Source: Chara braunii (lineage: Eukaryota; Streptophyta; Charophyceae; Charales; Characeae). Taken from it: a stretch of DNA of 32,151 nucleotides. This document shows, piece by piece, positions 19,509 through 29,337 of this stretch. The stretch is taken from contig BFEA01000001.1 of assembly GCA_003427395.1 (NCBI GenBank), forward strand, positions 6,259,573 to 6,291,723, given 5' to 3'. Below the pieces are notes generated by a model. It saw nothing but the letters and a program-made list of their open reading frames with translations. It was not told where the DNA came from and made no database searches. The stretch's first letter is position 1, and every line of letters starts with the position of its first letter. A program made the position numbers and the translations under genes.

Positions 19509-19616
19509 GTGAGGTAAGGATCGACACGCTTTCGCCTAAGTTGAATACATTTTTGCGTCATTGTCTGGTGATTATTTGTTTAGTCAATCGAGTCGTGCCT
19601 TCAGTGAAAACTGATG

Positions 19617-19657
19617 GGTTTCCTTTCTTTCTTTTCTGACTATCCTTGTGGCGACAG
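19617..19657 (+). promoter_or_regulatory. Splice-acceptor-like signal before the second Gag ORF
   Basis: A pyrimidine-rich tract (TTTCCTTTCTTTCTTTTC, from about 19618) contains a branch-point-like CTGAC (19636-19640) and ends with GCGACAG|GG at 19657. This is the order of a 3' splice site. It lies 69 bases before the first ATG of the downstream ORF, so a spliced subgenomic mRNA could express that ORF. The donor was not identified. Confidence 0.4.
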
Positions 19658-19726
19658 GGAGGGAAAGCGGAAGTGAAGCTACAGTTCAAGACGACATCGA
19701 GCTCTCGCCAAGACAAGGTTCAAAAG

Positions 19727-20671
19727 ATGGTGCGGGTTGTGATCGCTTGCTTATCCGAGAGATTAGCAGCTCAAGAGAAGGGAGTTATTTTGTTCATGGG
19801 GAATAATGTGGAAGAGTTCATTGATCTTTTCACGAAACTCGCTAACAAGGAACAATGGACTGAGGATCGAATGAGAGACCAACTGGCTCGGTACTCGGAC
19901 AAATACTGGAGACCCGTTGTTGATATTCTTGCAGAGGCGTCAGGAAACTGGGCCGAATTCGTTGCGGTCATGAGAGATACCTTTAACTTTGGAAGTATAG
20001 AAGAAAAGAGCAACCAAGCCATGATACAAATCACTCCTGTAGAGACTCAGCCTGGGGCCGGAAACACATCGATTACGGAGCTACTGACAGGTATCATTGA
20101 ACGACTCGATGAGTTGGATCGTCGTGTTACCCGCCTGGAAGGGACGCAGGGAAGGAAATATTATGGATCGCAGCCAACCACATCTTCGGTAAAAGGGAAG
20201 GAGAAAGTGGTTGAGCCTGCCTCGAGGAGTACTCAAAGGAAATCTCTGGATGGCAGACCTTCACAACATTCGAAGACAGGATCCTTGGTAATCAAGAAGG
20301 GAAGCTTGTCGCAGGAGAAAGACGGAGTGTCGGAGTCCATAAAGGTTGCTAGGCTGGCACATCAGAAAAGCGTAGTTGTTGGAAGCAAGAAAGAGAGGGT
20401 CACATTGTCTAGCGATGAGAAACGGACAAAGATTGCCAAAGACGATTCCTCAGGCCGAGAGAGGGGAAATGCACTTAGTACGGAACAACGTAGCGAGGTT
20501 TTGAGGAGGGTTCTTAGTCCTACGCTGTCTGGGTCGAATGGTAGAACAAACTCTCTGAGGACGAAGGGGACACCGTTGTCGGGACCTCCCTTCTGTGTCG
20601 TCTATCAGAAAACGGGTCATAAGGTTAGAGATTGCCCAGTTCTTAGAGAGGAAACCAGATTGGAGTCGTGA
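19727..20671 (+). CDS. Second Gag-like protein downstream of pol (314 aa)
   Basis: The frame is open from 19646 and the first ATG is at 19727. Residues about 20-86 align without gaps to the element's own Gag core: VILFMGNNVEEFIDL here against VPLFDGENVTDWLEK in Gag, then shared Q-W-x-E, M, R-Y, W, F and M, about 18 identities in 67 by eye. A likely coiled coil follows (ITELLTGIIERLDELDRRVT), then a basic Ser/Lys-rich region. The C-terminus has a near zinc knuckle CVVYQKTGHKVRDC, whose second Cys is Tyr. It has no stops although gag and pol have many. It may be a Gag paralogue with an accessory role, or the relic of another element's gag. Confidence 0.7.
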   Translation: MVRVVIACLSERLAAQEKGVILFMGNNVEEFIDLFTKLANKEQWTEDRMRDQLARYSDKYWRPVVDILAEASGNWAEFVAVMRDTFNFGSIEEKSNQAMIQITPVETQPGAGNTSITELLTGIIERLDELDRRVTRLEGTQGRKYYGSQPTTSSVKGKEKVVEPASRSTQRKSLDGRPSQHSKTGSLVIKKGSLSQEKDGVSESIKVARLAHQKSVVVGSKKERVTLSSDEKRTKIAKDDSSGRERGNALSTEQRSEVLRRVLSPTLSGSNGRTNSLRTKGTPLSGPPFCVVYQKTGHKVRDCPVLREETRLES

Positions 20672-21325
20672 TATAATTTTAAGGCTATACGTGTATACCT
20701 ATATTATATACAAATATATATATATATATATATGTGTGTGTCAAAACTCTTGTTGACTCTGTTTTACTCCATGTTTTGACTCAGTTAGCTTGATATGAAA
20801 AATGTTGGACATTGTCAATTAAATTCTCTGTTGGAACCTAATAAGGTAAATTAGTTGGATGTATGTTGACCATACGGTGCAAGTTTGAAATTCTAAGAGG
20901 AACATTGGTCGTTCACGTTGAATTCTTGTTCATTATTAAATTGGCATTGTGGTGCTGCATTTCCTGCAAACTGGATGAATTGATCGTTTGAAAACTTCAT
21001 GAAAGATCATTTATTTGCTATGAAAGTGAATTGAAACATGTATGTTGATGTTGCCTCTCTCCAAAACTGAAATGGAAGCAGGACTTGGAAAAAGAGTTTC
21101 TGAAGAATGGTTTACGAGTGGGGTCCAGACGTTATCTGGGCAGCTCCAGATAGTTGTATTGTGGGAGGCTTGTTAGGGGCTATACCTGACTCATTTGGGT
21201 TTTGCTGAGGTCAAAATGAGTCTTCGATAAGGGGATGATAGGAGACTTGGGACCTTAGTATTTATCCCATCCCCGACATCCATTACCGTAGTACAATGTC
21301 AGTATCATCGTGGGACATGGGAGAC
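20672..21325 (+). other. 3' untranslated stretch with AT/GT microsatellite
   Basis: No gene is seen. A short TA-rich microsatellite ending in GTGTGTGT lies at about 20698-20740. The remainder is AT-rich, with GTTGA/TTGGA words, and leads into the stem-loop array. Confidence 0.6.
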
Positions 21326-21977
21326 CCAGGTTGAATTCCTGGCGACACGATTGAAAAAGTGTCGAGGTGTGGTGTTTGCATCCCAATGGCTCAAGAGAGA
21401 CCCGGGTTGGAATCCCGACAGTGAATGGATGTTTTCCCCAAGTGAACTATTCAAACAACTTGATGGATGTCGATTTGCTTACTAGCCGGAGGTTGCATCT
21501 GGTACCACTCGGAGAGACTAATGTTGTTTTGGCTGCAGGTGGGGTGATACCGGAACCATTCTGAAGGGAGACACATTGGGTTTAGGCTTCCAGAGGCTGA
21601 ATCTGGACACTATTCCAAGCTCAAAGATTTTGGCTAGCCAGAGGCTGAATCTGGTATCAATTCAGTAATTGAATTTATGCTTCCAGAAGCTGAATCTGGG
21701 TACTATTCCAAGTTCAAAAATTTTGGCTAGTCATAGGCTGAATCTGATACCATTTCAGTAATTGTTTTAGGCTGACTGGGGGTTGAAACCAGTAAATCAT
21801 GAGAGGGCTGTGTTTTGGGCTACCAAGGGCTGAACTTGGTTTCATCCACACACACTTTCAATTGATTTTATTCTTCTAAAGGCCGAATCTGGATATTATT
21901 GCAAAACTTTGGCTAGCCAGAGGCTGGATCTGGTGCCATTTCAATGATTATTTTATGATTCTGGAGGCTGAATCCAG
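21326..21977 (+). repeat. Array of about 11 small stem-loops with a conserved 7-nt loop
   Basis: Each unit is a 4-5 bp stem around a 7-base loop, mostly GGCTGAA. Stem pairs: CCAGG/CCTGG 21326, CGGG/CCCG 21403, CCGGA/TCTGG 21486, CCAGA/TCTGG 21590, 21638, 21683 and 21917, TCATA/TCTGA 21731 (one mismatch), CTGG/CCAG 21776, CCAAG/CTTGG 21823, CTAAA/TCTGG 21876 (one mismatch, one wobble) and CTGGA/TCCAG 21961. In several units both stem strands change together, keeping pairing. Loops of the first two (TTGAATT, TTGGAAT) resemble tRNA T-loops. Longer flanking words (GGCTAGCC, TATTCCAAG, TTCAGTAATT) alternate between units. Confidence 0.75.
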
Positions 21978-22118
21978 TTTTGTATTGAGAGTATGTCTGA
22001 ATTTAAGATGGGTTGTCTTTATGAATGAGGGACATGCGTGCTTTGAGAGACCTTGCTACTAATATGATTGGAAACGCCAAAGCACACACAAAATTATCTA
22101 CCTAGTATGTATAAATCC

Positions 22119-22140
22119 TAAACGACGAGGACGTCGTTTA
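22119..22140 (+). repeat. 9-bp hairpin just upstream of the 3' LTR
   Basis: TAAACGACG pairs perfectly with CGTCGTTTA around an AGGA loop. The hairpin ends 17 bases before the 3' LTR, next to where plus-strand priming would occur. Confidence 0.75.
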
Positions 22141-22157
22141 ATGGGGTCCGGGATGAC
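22141..22157 (+). other. Presumed polypurine-tract position, non-canonical
   Basis: ATGGGGTCCGGGATGAC lies directly before the 3' LTR. It is purine-rich but broken by pyrimidines, so it is a weak polypurine tract. Its last ten bases CCGGGATGAC echo the CCGGGGATGAC that runs out of the primer binding site (13033-13043). Confidence 0.45.
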
Positions 22158-23181
22158 TGTCGGGGCAGAAACCCTTACAAGGGTATCTGCCGACATTTTG
22201 ACGGCACGCGGGAAGGCGCCGTTCTATCCGTAAGATGACGGGGTGTCGGTAAGCGAGTAAAAGACAAAGTGAAATTAATCCGCAGCGGCGCGGCAAAAGA
22301 TTTCATGGGTATCCCAACCCCGTGTACATATTTACATTTCTTTTCTTATCGGGTATTGACCCCGCGTCTGTCTTTTCAAAATCTGTTACTCAGACTCTAG
22401 GGTTGGGCACCCAAGTGGTTGTAGAAAGGGCAGTTAACGCTACAAAAACATATTGCGGCGGAAACTACTAAAGGAAGGAAGCCGCAACGACAAGGACGTC
22501 GGGGCTACCATTCCCCTTCGCCCCCACCATCAAAGCAATGTGCGGCGACCTAAACAAAAGGTTGCCGCGCGGCCCATCGGCCGAGCAAATCAGGGTCCAT
22601 CAAAGGAAAAGACCAATGTTAGAAACACTTGAAGCACGACTGCAAAGGGGGGCGCTCGAATTAAAGGCCTATCCGAAAAGACTATTGAAGAGAACCGACC
22701 CTACCACAATCCCTATAAGACTCAACCTCACTCCTACGCCATGCGTGTGTGCCATGCCGTTTAGCTAGACTAAAGTGGGTGTCCAAGTAATATGAGAGGA
22801 AGCCACGAAAATAGGCGCGTCGGGACCAAGCATTCCCCGACATTCCTACTACTAGGACAATGCGTGACAACCTAAAGAGATTCAGAGCTCGATGATTGAA
22901 AACGACCATGTCGGGCAATGGCTTGGAGGCGGCATAATAACGGGGAAAACTAAGGGTTGGAGTTGAAAATTTATCTACGAAAACCTACCGGAGAGAACAC
23001 ACCCTACCTGAATTTCTAGTGGCCTGACTCTGCGCCTACTACATACCTGCCTACCCCACTAAGCTACTAGGATCGGAGGGTGTGTGAGTGACGTAAAAGG
23101 TGGGGGGGATGCCACGGGGTTGCTGGCGTTGCGCCTAGCGCAGCCACTCATAGAGCAGTGGTGCCCCTACCCATGTAGAAC

Positions 23182-23610
23182 TGAAGGCTAGCCCAGTCGG
23201 TTTGGGTGGCAAGCTGCTGAATACAGGATACAGGGATCAAGCCCGTGCGCCTCCAACCAGACTGACTCCATTTTCGGGAAGCGGAGATGCGTTTGGTGCA
23301 GCCACTCACATAGAAGTGGTGCCCTTACCTTTACAGAAGTAAGGGCTAGCCCAGTCGGTTTGGACAGCAGGCTGCCAAATACCGGACACACGGATCGAGC
23401 TCGCGCACCTCCGACCGTTGGGCTAGCTCCCTTTTGGACAGGACCGCGGAGCCCGAGGAAAGGATGCCTCGGCAGTAATGAAGGAGCACCGCGTCTATCG
23501 AGACAAATACCGGCGGCGCTCCTTTTTATACTGTGGAAAGAACTAGCCCAATGGGTTTGTGGGCAAATTAATAATCACGGGACACGGGGTTCAAGCCCAT
23601 ACGCCTCCGA
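23182..23610 (+). repeat. tRNA-like A/B box units, 3' LTR copy
   Basis: The A boxes lie at 23189-23200, 23347-23358 and 23544-23555; all three match TRGCNNARYNGG, including unit 2, which is imperfect in the 5' LTR. B-box matches lie at 23234-23244, 23392-23402 (GGATCGAGCTC) and 23588-23598 (GGTTCAAGCCC, perfect). Spacing is again 44-45 bases. The third B box differs from the 5' copy only at the purine-variable position. Confidence 0.5.
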
Positions 23611-24781
23611 CCGCAGGACCAATTTTTTTTAGCAGATGGTAAGGCAGGCACGATGGCGCCCGAGTCAGATACAACGCAGTACAAACTCCGCTACGCGATC
23701 TGAGAAATCACACGGCCAGGGTCCGCCGCCTGAAAGGCAAAACAACTTCAAATTTATCCTCTGAGGGGATTACGGGCGGACTCGATCTCTGGCAGCAGGA
23801 TAGAAGGACCCCGTGACCGTTGGGAGGAGGAACCAAGGGCAAACGAAAACGAGATGATAGAAAGGAAAACGAACGGGATTTTCCTCGAATGAGCATACAA
23901 CGGAGGACTCAAACCGCGGGCAGCAGAGAAAAGGCCGCGTTAAAACGATAAAACAAAACGAAAAATGACAAAAAGAAAAACAAAAAGAAACAGACAAACT
24001 ACGAGATGCCAGATTGCGCGTGGGAGGAAACCGCAAGGCAACAACTGAATCCGTTTCAAACGGATTTCTGTTGTTTTGTTTTTTTGTTTTTTTTCTCATT
24101 ATTTTCTCGTTGTTTTCTTCTTTTTTCTTTAGTAGCATTTCTCTACAGCAGCCCCTATCAATGACCTGTATTTTTCTGTGTTCTAGGAAAAGATTCATTC
24201 TCAAGTTACATGATCAGTGGGACTGCGCCAGAGGGAAAATGGGTGCCCCACGCCCATACTGCACCTGGATTCGAACCAGAGTGTCTGGTATAGCACCACG
24301 NGAGGGCCGTGGCTGTAGTTGGCGAGGAGTAACGGCCATTATGGCCCCTCCTTTGGCCTCAGNCGGGCCATGATAGCTACCCTGCAGACTCGGCATCCGC
24401 ACATTGGATCTTTCTGATCCTAGGGGTGGGGGTGAGTGCCNNGGAAGAGACACTTGCACATGGGAAGTANGAATAAAGGAATAATGGCGTGATTCCCGCC
24501 ATTGAGATCAGTGGATCTCATGGTTGGGGATCCAGCAGAAGAACGGAGGGCTAGGACTNAATAAAACACTAAGTCCAGCCTCCTCTNGACGTACCTGTAC
24601 TAAGAAAAATAGTCAGGTACGTCAAACTTTAAAAATTCATAACTCCTAGAATAATGGTCAGAAAAATACAAGAAAAACTGTTTCAGAGATGAGACAGTGT
24701 CGGCCATGTCCTGATAATTATGAGATGACTGATTGAACTAACCCTGAATAGATAAAAACGAGAGAAAGGGGAATAGTCAAA

Positions 24782-24966
24782 GTCAAACGCACTAAGTGTG
24801 CGGTTGCGGTGCGACGACGTCACACCGTCGATCTCACAAAAATCGAGGGCCCAGGGCCATCTCGAATTATTGCCTAGGGGCTAGAGTGTCGAGGCACACT
24901 CTCCATTTCNAATTATTGTCTAAGGGCTAGAGTGTCGAGGCACACTCTCCAACTCGACTATAAAAG
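24782..24966 (+). promoter_or_regulatory. LTR promoter candidate, 3' LTR copy
   Basis: Same dyads, 46-bp tandem hairpin duplication and TATAAAAG (24959-24966) as at 8520-8704. In this LTR the promoter would fire outward through the rest of the LTR and into the outer element in antisense. Confidence 0.5.
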
Positions 24967-26724
24967 CAGGCAATGCCCAGCAGTTGCCACACAAGGAGCA
25001 CGTGCTGTAGGAGTGGTCGCACACTCTAAGGCATTTGTGAGTTGCGGGAGTGCCTTGGGAGTGCTGCTGGGAGTTTACTAGAGGAGCTGTTGGAACCAAG
25101 AGGAGGATGAGGAGCCACCATAGCCACAAGGTGGAGGCACCTTGCTGCCACCCTGGGTTGGTACCGGACCTACGGCACATGTGCTAAGGACCACTCCATT
25201 GGAGCAGGAGCTCGCCTCCAAGACTCAAGGGAGCGGCGTTTTCGACTTAGCTTCGGCCGAAGGCCGGGTTTTATTATTTTGAGCTTGGACGTGGCCGACG
25301 TGGGGGTGCATGCTATTGGAATAATCAAGCGGCAAGGCTACGTCTGCATGCCGAGGAGCGTTGTCGACCTTGTCATATGTGGGCGTCAGGATAATTTTGT
25401 GAGATTGTCGCGGGACCGCCGTTGGACCTGGTTTTTGACACCAAGGCGGTGCCTTCTATTTTTGGAAGCAAGGGTCCCGGGTTGCGGCGTGACGAGGCAG
25501 CGGTACCGCTTAACCGCTTGTTGGCAGTTCACGGCGGTGGCACCAAGTAATTTTTGTGTGGCGTTCCAAGTGTGTCGTCGCGTTCCGAGGGAGACGCCGA
25601 GTGCGGCACAGGCTTGAGGCGGACGCCAGTGCAAAACTGTGGCAGTACGACACAAGGGATTTTTTGACCAAGAACGGCGCAAGTCTTTGACGTTTTGGCG
25701 TGGTGGAACCCTTGGTACCGGTCCTTGGCACCGTTGGGACGATTTGGGGTTGCGCTGCATCGACGGTCCTATTGATTGGACTTTTGACCCCTAGACGCCA
25801 AGGGATTTATTTTGAAGGGCGTCGACAACCTGCATTACATTCGGCCCGACGGGACCAATTTGGAACCAAGGGTGCCACTAATCACTCGCGGGACGTACCG
25901 GAGCAAGCAAGGACCGCTCAATAATTGTTGGGGTTCACGACAATTGTGAGTTTCTATTCAAAACATTTTGGAGCGTGGTTGGAGTTCAAGATTCAGCTTG
26001 GCTTTCTTGGGTGAGTCGGTCGGCATCAGCGACACTTCACTCAAGGTCAGTTAATGACTCAGACCCCTCACTCCCCACGTGAAACCACACTTTGCTTGTC
26101 CCATTTCTATTTCCTTGAATATTCTGTCGAAAGAAATTAAGGCTGGTTTGTGTGTGCTCAAACATGAAAAGGGAAGTGTTGTCTGACCCCGGTATTCCCG
26201 CGTACTCTCGGAATCTGTCTTGGCTTTGTACCTTGTTGCAGGCAATGTGAGAAAAAGCTTTGCATGTCCAATGAAGATTAGGGTCTTCTGGGTGTGACGC
26301 TCCACCTGTGAAATGTTTAAACGCTCCTTTGTTTGTTTTTTTTTGGTTCGCAAGATCCTTGGTCGATTGAGGGTCACAAGGGAAGGATCTTGTCATTAAT
26401 TATGCCTTTATTTATTTGGCTAAGCGGTCTCTACTTTAGGAATTCAACGATATGGGTCGTTCGTTATATTGCTATAAAGCGATCCTCGCCTATTACCCAC
26501 GACAAGAATTGTAGGACGCGGTGAAACGAGTCGACGGTGCTCCACTATTTTCACCTTTCTTTCTTGAACTATCCGACGCATAGGAAATAGCTCCAATAAG
26601 CANGCACCTAGCAGCCTCGTCTGGCTTGAGGAGNACCACGGAAGGATGGGTAGCTTNCAACTCCCCCGGGCCTTGTGGGACTAAGCAGCNATAGGAATCA
26701 CCCTACATTTAGCCTGCACACGCT

Positions 26725-26745
26725 TGACGTCATTCTATACAAATA
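26725..26745 (+). promoter_or_regulatory. TGACGTCA plus TATA-like box, 3' LTR copy
   Basis: Identical to 10463-10483, about 150 bases upstream of the copy of LTR ORF 1. Confidence 0.4.
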
Positions 26746-26894
26746 GCCCAGTTTCTCGTATACTTCACTTCACTACAAGATTTTTGTGTTGCCGGTTCCT
26801 TTTCTAGGAGGACGACAGAAGTTGGTTCGTCGTGGCCTGCATCGCCTATCGTGCCAAACCTTGGCAAAGGGGAGTGAGTCGGCCAGCCAGAGAA

Positions 26895-27467
26895 ATGGGG
26901 GCGCAAGTAGCAGACAACACGGGTGCCGCAGGCAGTGCTGCCTCGAGCAGTTCGCGACGAAGGGTCGCGACGGTCGCCACCATCATGTTGTTTCCAAGCA
27001 AGACGGAGACAAGGGCGTCTGTTGTAGTCGTGGGAGGATTAAGGCAAGGATGGGCGAGAGTCGGCCGCATGGTCTTCCATCCCGCGGACGTCTTCCCGAC
27101 CGAGGTGGAGCTCAGTGAAGACCAAGGAACCCTTGAGGACCCGCCACAGATTTACGCATTTGTGACAACGGCCATGAAGNTGGTACTAAGCGTTGGCGTG
27201 TGCCCCCTTAGGAAGACGCACTGGTTCGACGTCGGGGTCGTCTACGACGTCGTGAACAAGTCTATCCACCGCAAGTTCGAGGACGAGATCATGTGGTTNT
27301 CCCTGNGCATTATGAGGAACCACCACNCTCGGCAGGGACCATTCATATACATCGAGCATTACGATCGCNTTGGANCGTATGATGTCGGATTCCGTGTCGC
27401 GGAGAGGTGTGACGATGAGGCCCTCCAGCGGCGGGAGGAGAATTTGCTAAAACTCTTTCATATCTGA
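26895..27467 (+). CDS. LTR ORF 1, 3' LTR copy, unknown function
   Basis: This is the exact duplicate of 10633-11205, with unknown bases at the same codons. It is listed for completeness; as part of the suspiciously identical LTR block it adds no evidence that the frame is conserved. Confidence 0.35.
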   Translation: MGAQVADNTGAAGSAASSSSRRRVATVATIMLFPSKTETRASVVVVGGLRQGWARVGRMVFHPADVFPTEVELSEDQGTLEDPPQIYAFVTTAMKXVLSVGVCPLRKTHWFDVGVVYDVVNKSIHRKFEDEIMWXSLXIMRNHHXRQGPFIYIEHYDRXGXYDVGFRVAERCDDEALQRREENLLKLFHI

Positions 27468-27489
27468 TGATGGCTCTTGGTGATGCAGG

Positions 27490-27894
27490 ATGGCTGGAGC
27501 TCGGCGCGATCTTACGATCCCCAGGTATCTCCTGATTCGAGATACGATCGAGGCTGACCGCATCGCCTGGGNGGANAGGATGTCGATGGTGTTCGATGGG
27601 ACTCCGACTCGATGGCTCGGTTTNGTCGGGATCGTCAACAACNGACACAGTTCTTTTCCGGAAGAGCGATCGGAGATTCGAACGAACTTGATTCGGCGTC
27701 CGAACGAGTTGCAAGGGCATACATTGTATTTCCATCGGGTCTCGAACATGGAGCTTGTCTCTCGAGTCACCGCTGGAGTACTCTCCAGACGATCCGGAGC
27801 GCAAATGGTGTTCCTTTGGCTGCGAGACACTTCCGCCCGACACCTTAAGTGCCTCGGTGTACCTTTCTGGTCCGTCCTGTTGACATTGGCGTGA
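27490..27894 (+). CDS. LTR ORF 2, 3' LTR copy, unknown function
   Basis: Exact duplicate of 11228-11632, including the terminal TGA and shared N positions. Confidence 0.33.
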   Translation: MAGARRDLTIPRYLLIRDTIEADRIAWXXRMSMVFDGTPTRWLGXVGIVNNXHSSFPEERSEIRTNLIRRPNELQGHTLYFHRVSNMELVSRVTAGVLSRRSGAQMVFLWLRDTSARHLKCLGVPFWSVLLTLA

Positions 27895-27897
27895 CGA

Positions 27898-28071
27898 ATG
27901 GCGGAGGTCTACAGCACGAGCGACCTACGACTACGATGGCAAGGACGAGTGTGGAGGATGGCGATTAACGAGGCGTTCATCCAGCGGCATACCTGGCTAG
28001 ATAGGCACGCTCGGGTGACTCACACGCTTTACGGCCGCTTGGAGTCTTCCACCCTGTATAGGTCCCTGTAG
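27898..28071 (+). CDS. LTR ORF 3, 3' LTR copy
   Basis: Exact duplicate of 11636-11809, in frame with the preceding ORF after one TGA. Confidence 0.27.
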   Translation: MAEVYSTSDLRLRWQGRVWRMAINEAFIQRHTWLDRHARVTHTLYGRLESSTLYRSL

Positions 28072-29337
28072 AGTGGACCGTCCAGCGGAGTGTAGCAGGT
28101 TAGACTCCTACGATCGGATCATCAGGCTTCGCCCTCAAGAGGGCTAAAACATGATAAAACTCAGTAGTGCCGACCAAGAAAACGTGGTCAGCCCCCCCCT
28201 ATGATTATCACTTTTCCACAACAAATTTTGCAGGCATTATGATGAGGGGCGAAGGCGGCACATAAGTTTTGTTCCTTTCCTTCCTATATGTTTAAGATTG
28301 ATGGTCGTTCGCAGTTAGGCAATAGCCTTTATACTAGGAGGGACGCAAGTGGTTTGGATAACAGGAAGTCACAGGAAAAATAATAGAGAGTGTCTTGGGC
28401 ATATTGTTACAACGCGGAGTTGCTTTTGCAAATTTGATTCAGTAAGTTCCTTGTCCCGGCAAGTTGTGACTGTCGATGGTATCAAGGGGGTGATCCTCTT
28501 GTCAGTTTCTACGTACATCAATTGTGGAACGCTCTTGAAAACTTTCCTTTCAACTTTATAAGATAGTGAAAACAAAGGCACGTTCCCTCTCATCGAATCT
28601 CTCATACCTGCAAAGAATTGTTGTTTCTGCCCTTGGGATGATTCGCTACCTGCATGCTGCATTTGTATGTCTTCGTTTGCATCCTCTATGTGCCTTGGCT
28701 GTCGTGTATGTGCTTTTAGTAACGACTTCAAACATGTTTGGTTGTAAAGCTCATGTGTCTTAATGCGACATCTATGCGTGACTTAGTTACGACCCTCGCG
28801 TGGTTGTTAGCAACGTCTATTTATGTCTTGGTTATTTACGTTCATATGTTTGATTCCAACGTCTGAATGTCTCAAGTAACCCATATGTGTGTTTTCTGCT
28901 CCAATGACACTGTCTTCCGGAAAGCGTCTTTATAAAAGACTAGGAGTGACTTCGATGGGATCATTCTATATTCACCTATAAGAATTGTCTGTACTACGGC
29001 GAAACGAGCAAAACGCCCCTGGCTGGTCTACCTCTGTGATTGCATGTAAAAGTTTTCGAATGTAGATCATTAGCTCGGTAGGGATACGCGTCTGAGGATG
29101 GTGACAACTCCTCAGGGAAGACGAGTTGTGCCTCGCGGGACCCCGACCTGTTGTAGGGGAACGCGAGAAGTACGACTAACGCACCCGGCTAGAGTGGCAA
29201 AACCCCGTCGTTCACCTCGATGAATTTTGGGGGAAGTATTCCGACTTTAAAAGGAAAGATATCAAACTCCTGCGTGATGCGGCCGGGAAGTCCCCCTTTA
29301 TGCGCTACGATGCGAGGGGGGGCCATTGCGTCTGACA

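Larger units (their letters stand above)
5916..29337 (+). mobile_element. Giant nested Ty3/Gypsy LTR retrotransposon (23.4 kb)
   Basis: Two long direct repeats begin TGTCGGGGCAG and end in GACA, so each has the TG...CA ends of an LTR with inverted TGTCGG/CCGACA tips. Directly inside the left repeat lies a tRNA-Asp primer binding site. Between the repeats are gag, protease, RT, RNase H and integrase in Ty3/Gypsy order, all decayed, then a second Gag-like ORF and a long 3' untranslated region. Flanking bases are agcgg on the left and gcgag on the right, so the 5-bp target duplication is imperfect or lost. The element lies inside Gag of the outer minus-strand element. Confidence 0.93.
22158..29337 (+). 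repeat. 3' LTR (7,180 bp)
   Basis: It is the counterpart of the 5' LTR, starting TGTCGGGGCAG and ending CTGACA. It is slightly longer because it keeps segments missing from the left copy near 22880-22920 and 29150-29210. Positions 24190-29057 match 7928-12795 at a constant offset of 16,262. In that block I saw only an A at 26576 where the 5' copy has N, and a C/T difference at 28871. The remaining parts, 22158-24189 and 29058-29337, differ visibly. No gene beyond the LTR ORFs is supported. Confidence 0.93.

Noticed and set aside
19727-20671. Envelope-like protein behind pol
   Set aside because: No signal peptide or transmembrane segment; the sequence aligns with Gag and ends in a zinc-knuckle remnant.
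21326-21977. CRISPR array
   Set aside because: Repeats are short, degenerate and paired with variable spacing in a eukaryotic retroelement; no cas genes.
10633-28071. Presence of the LTR ORFs in both LTRs as evidence of conservation
   Set aside because: The two copies are nearly identical, N positions included, so they are not independent.
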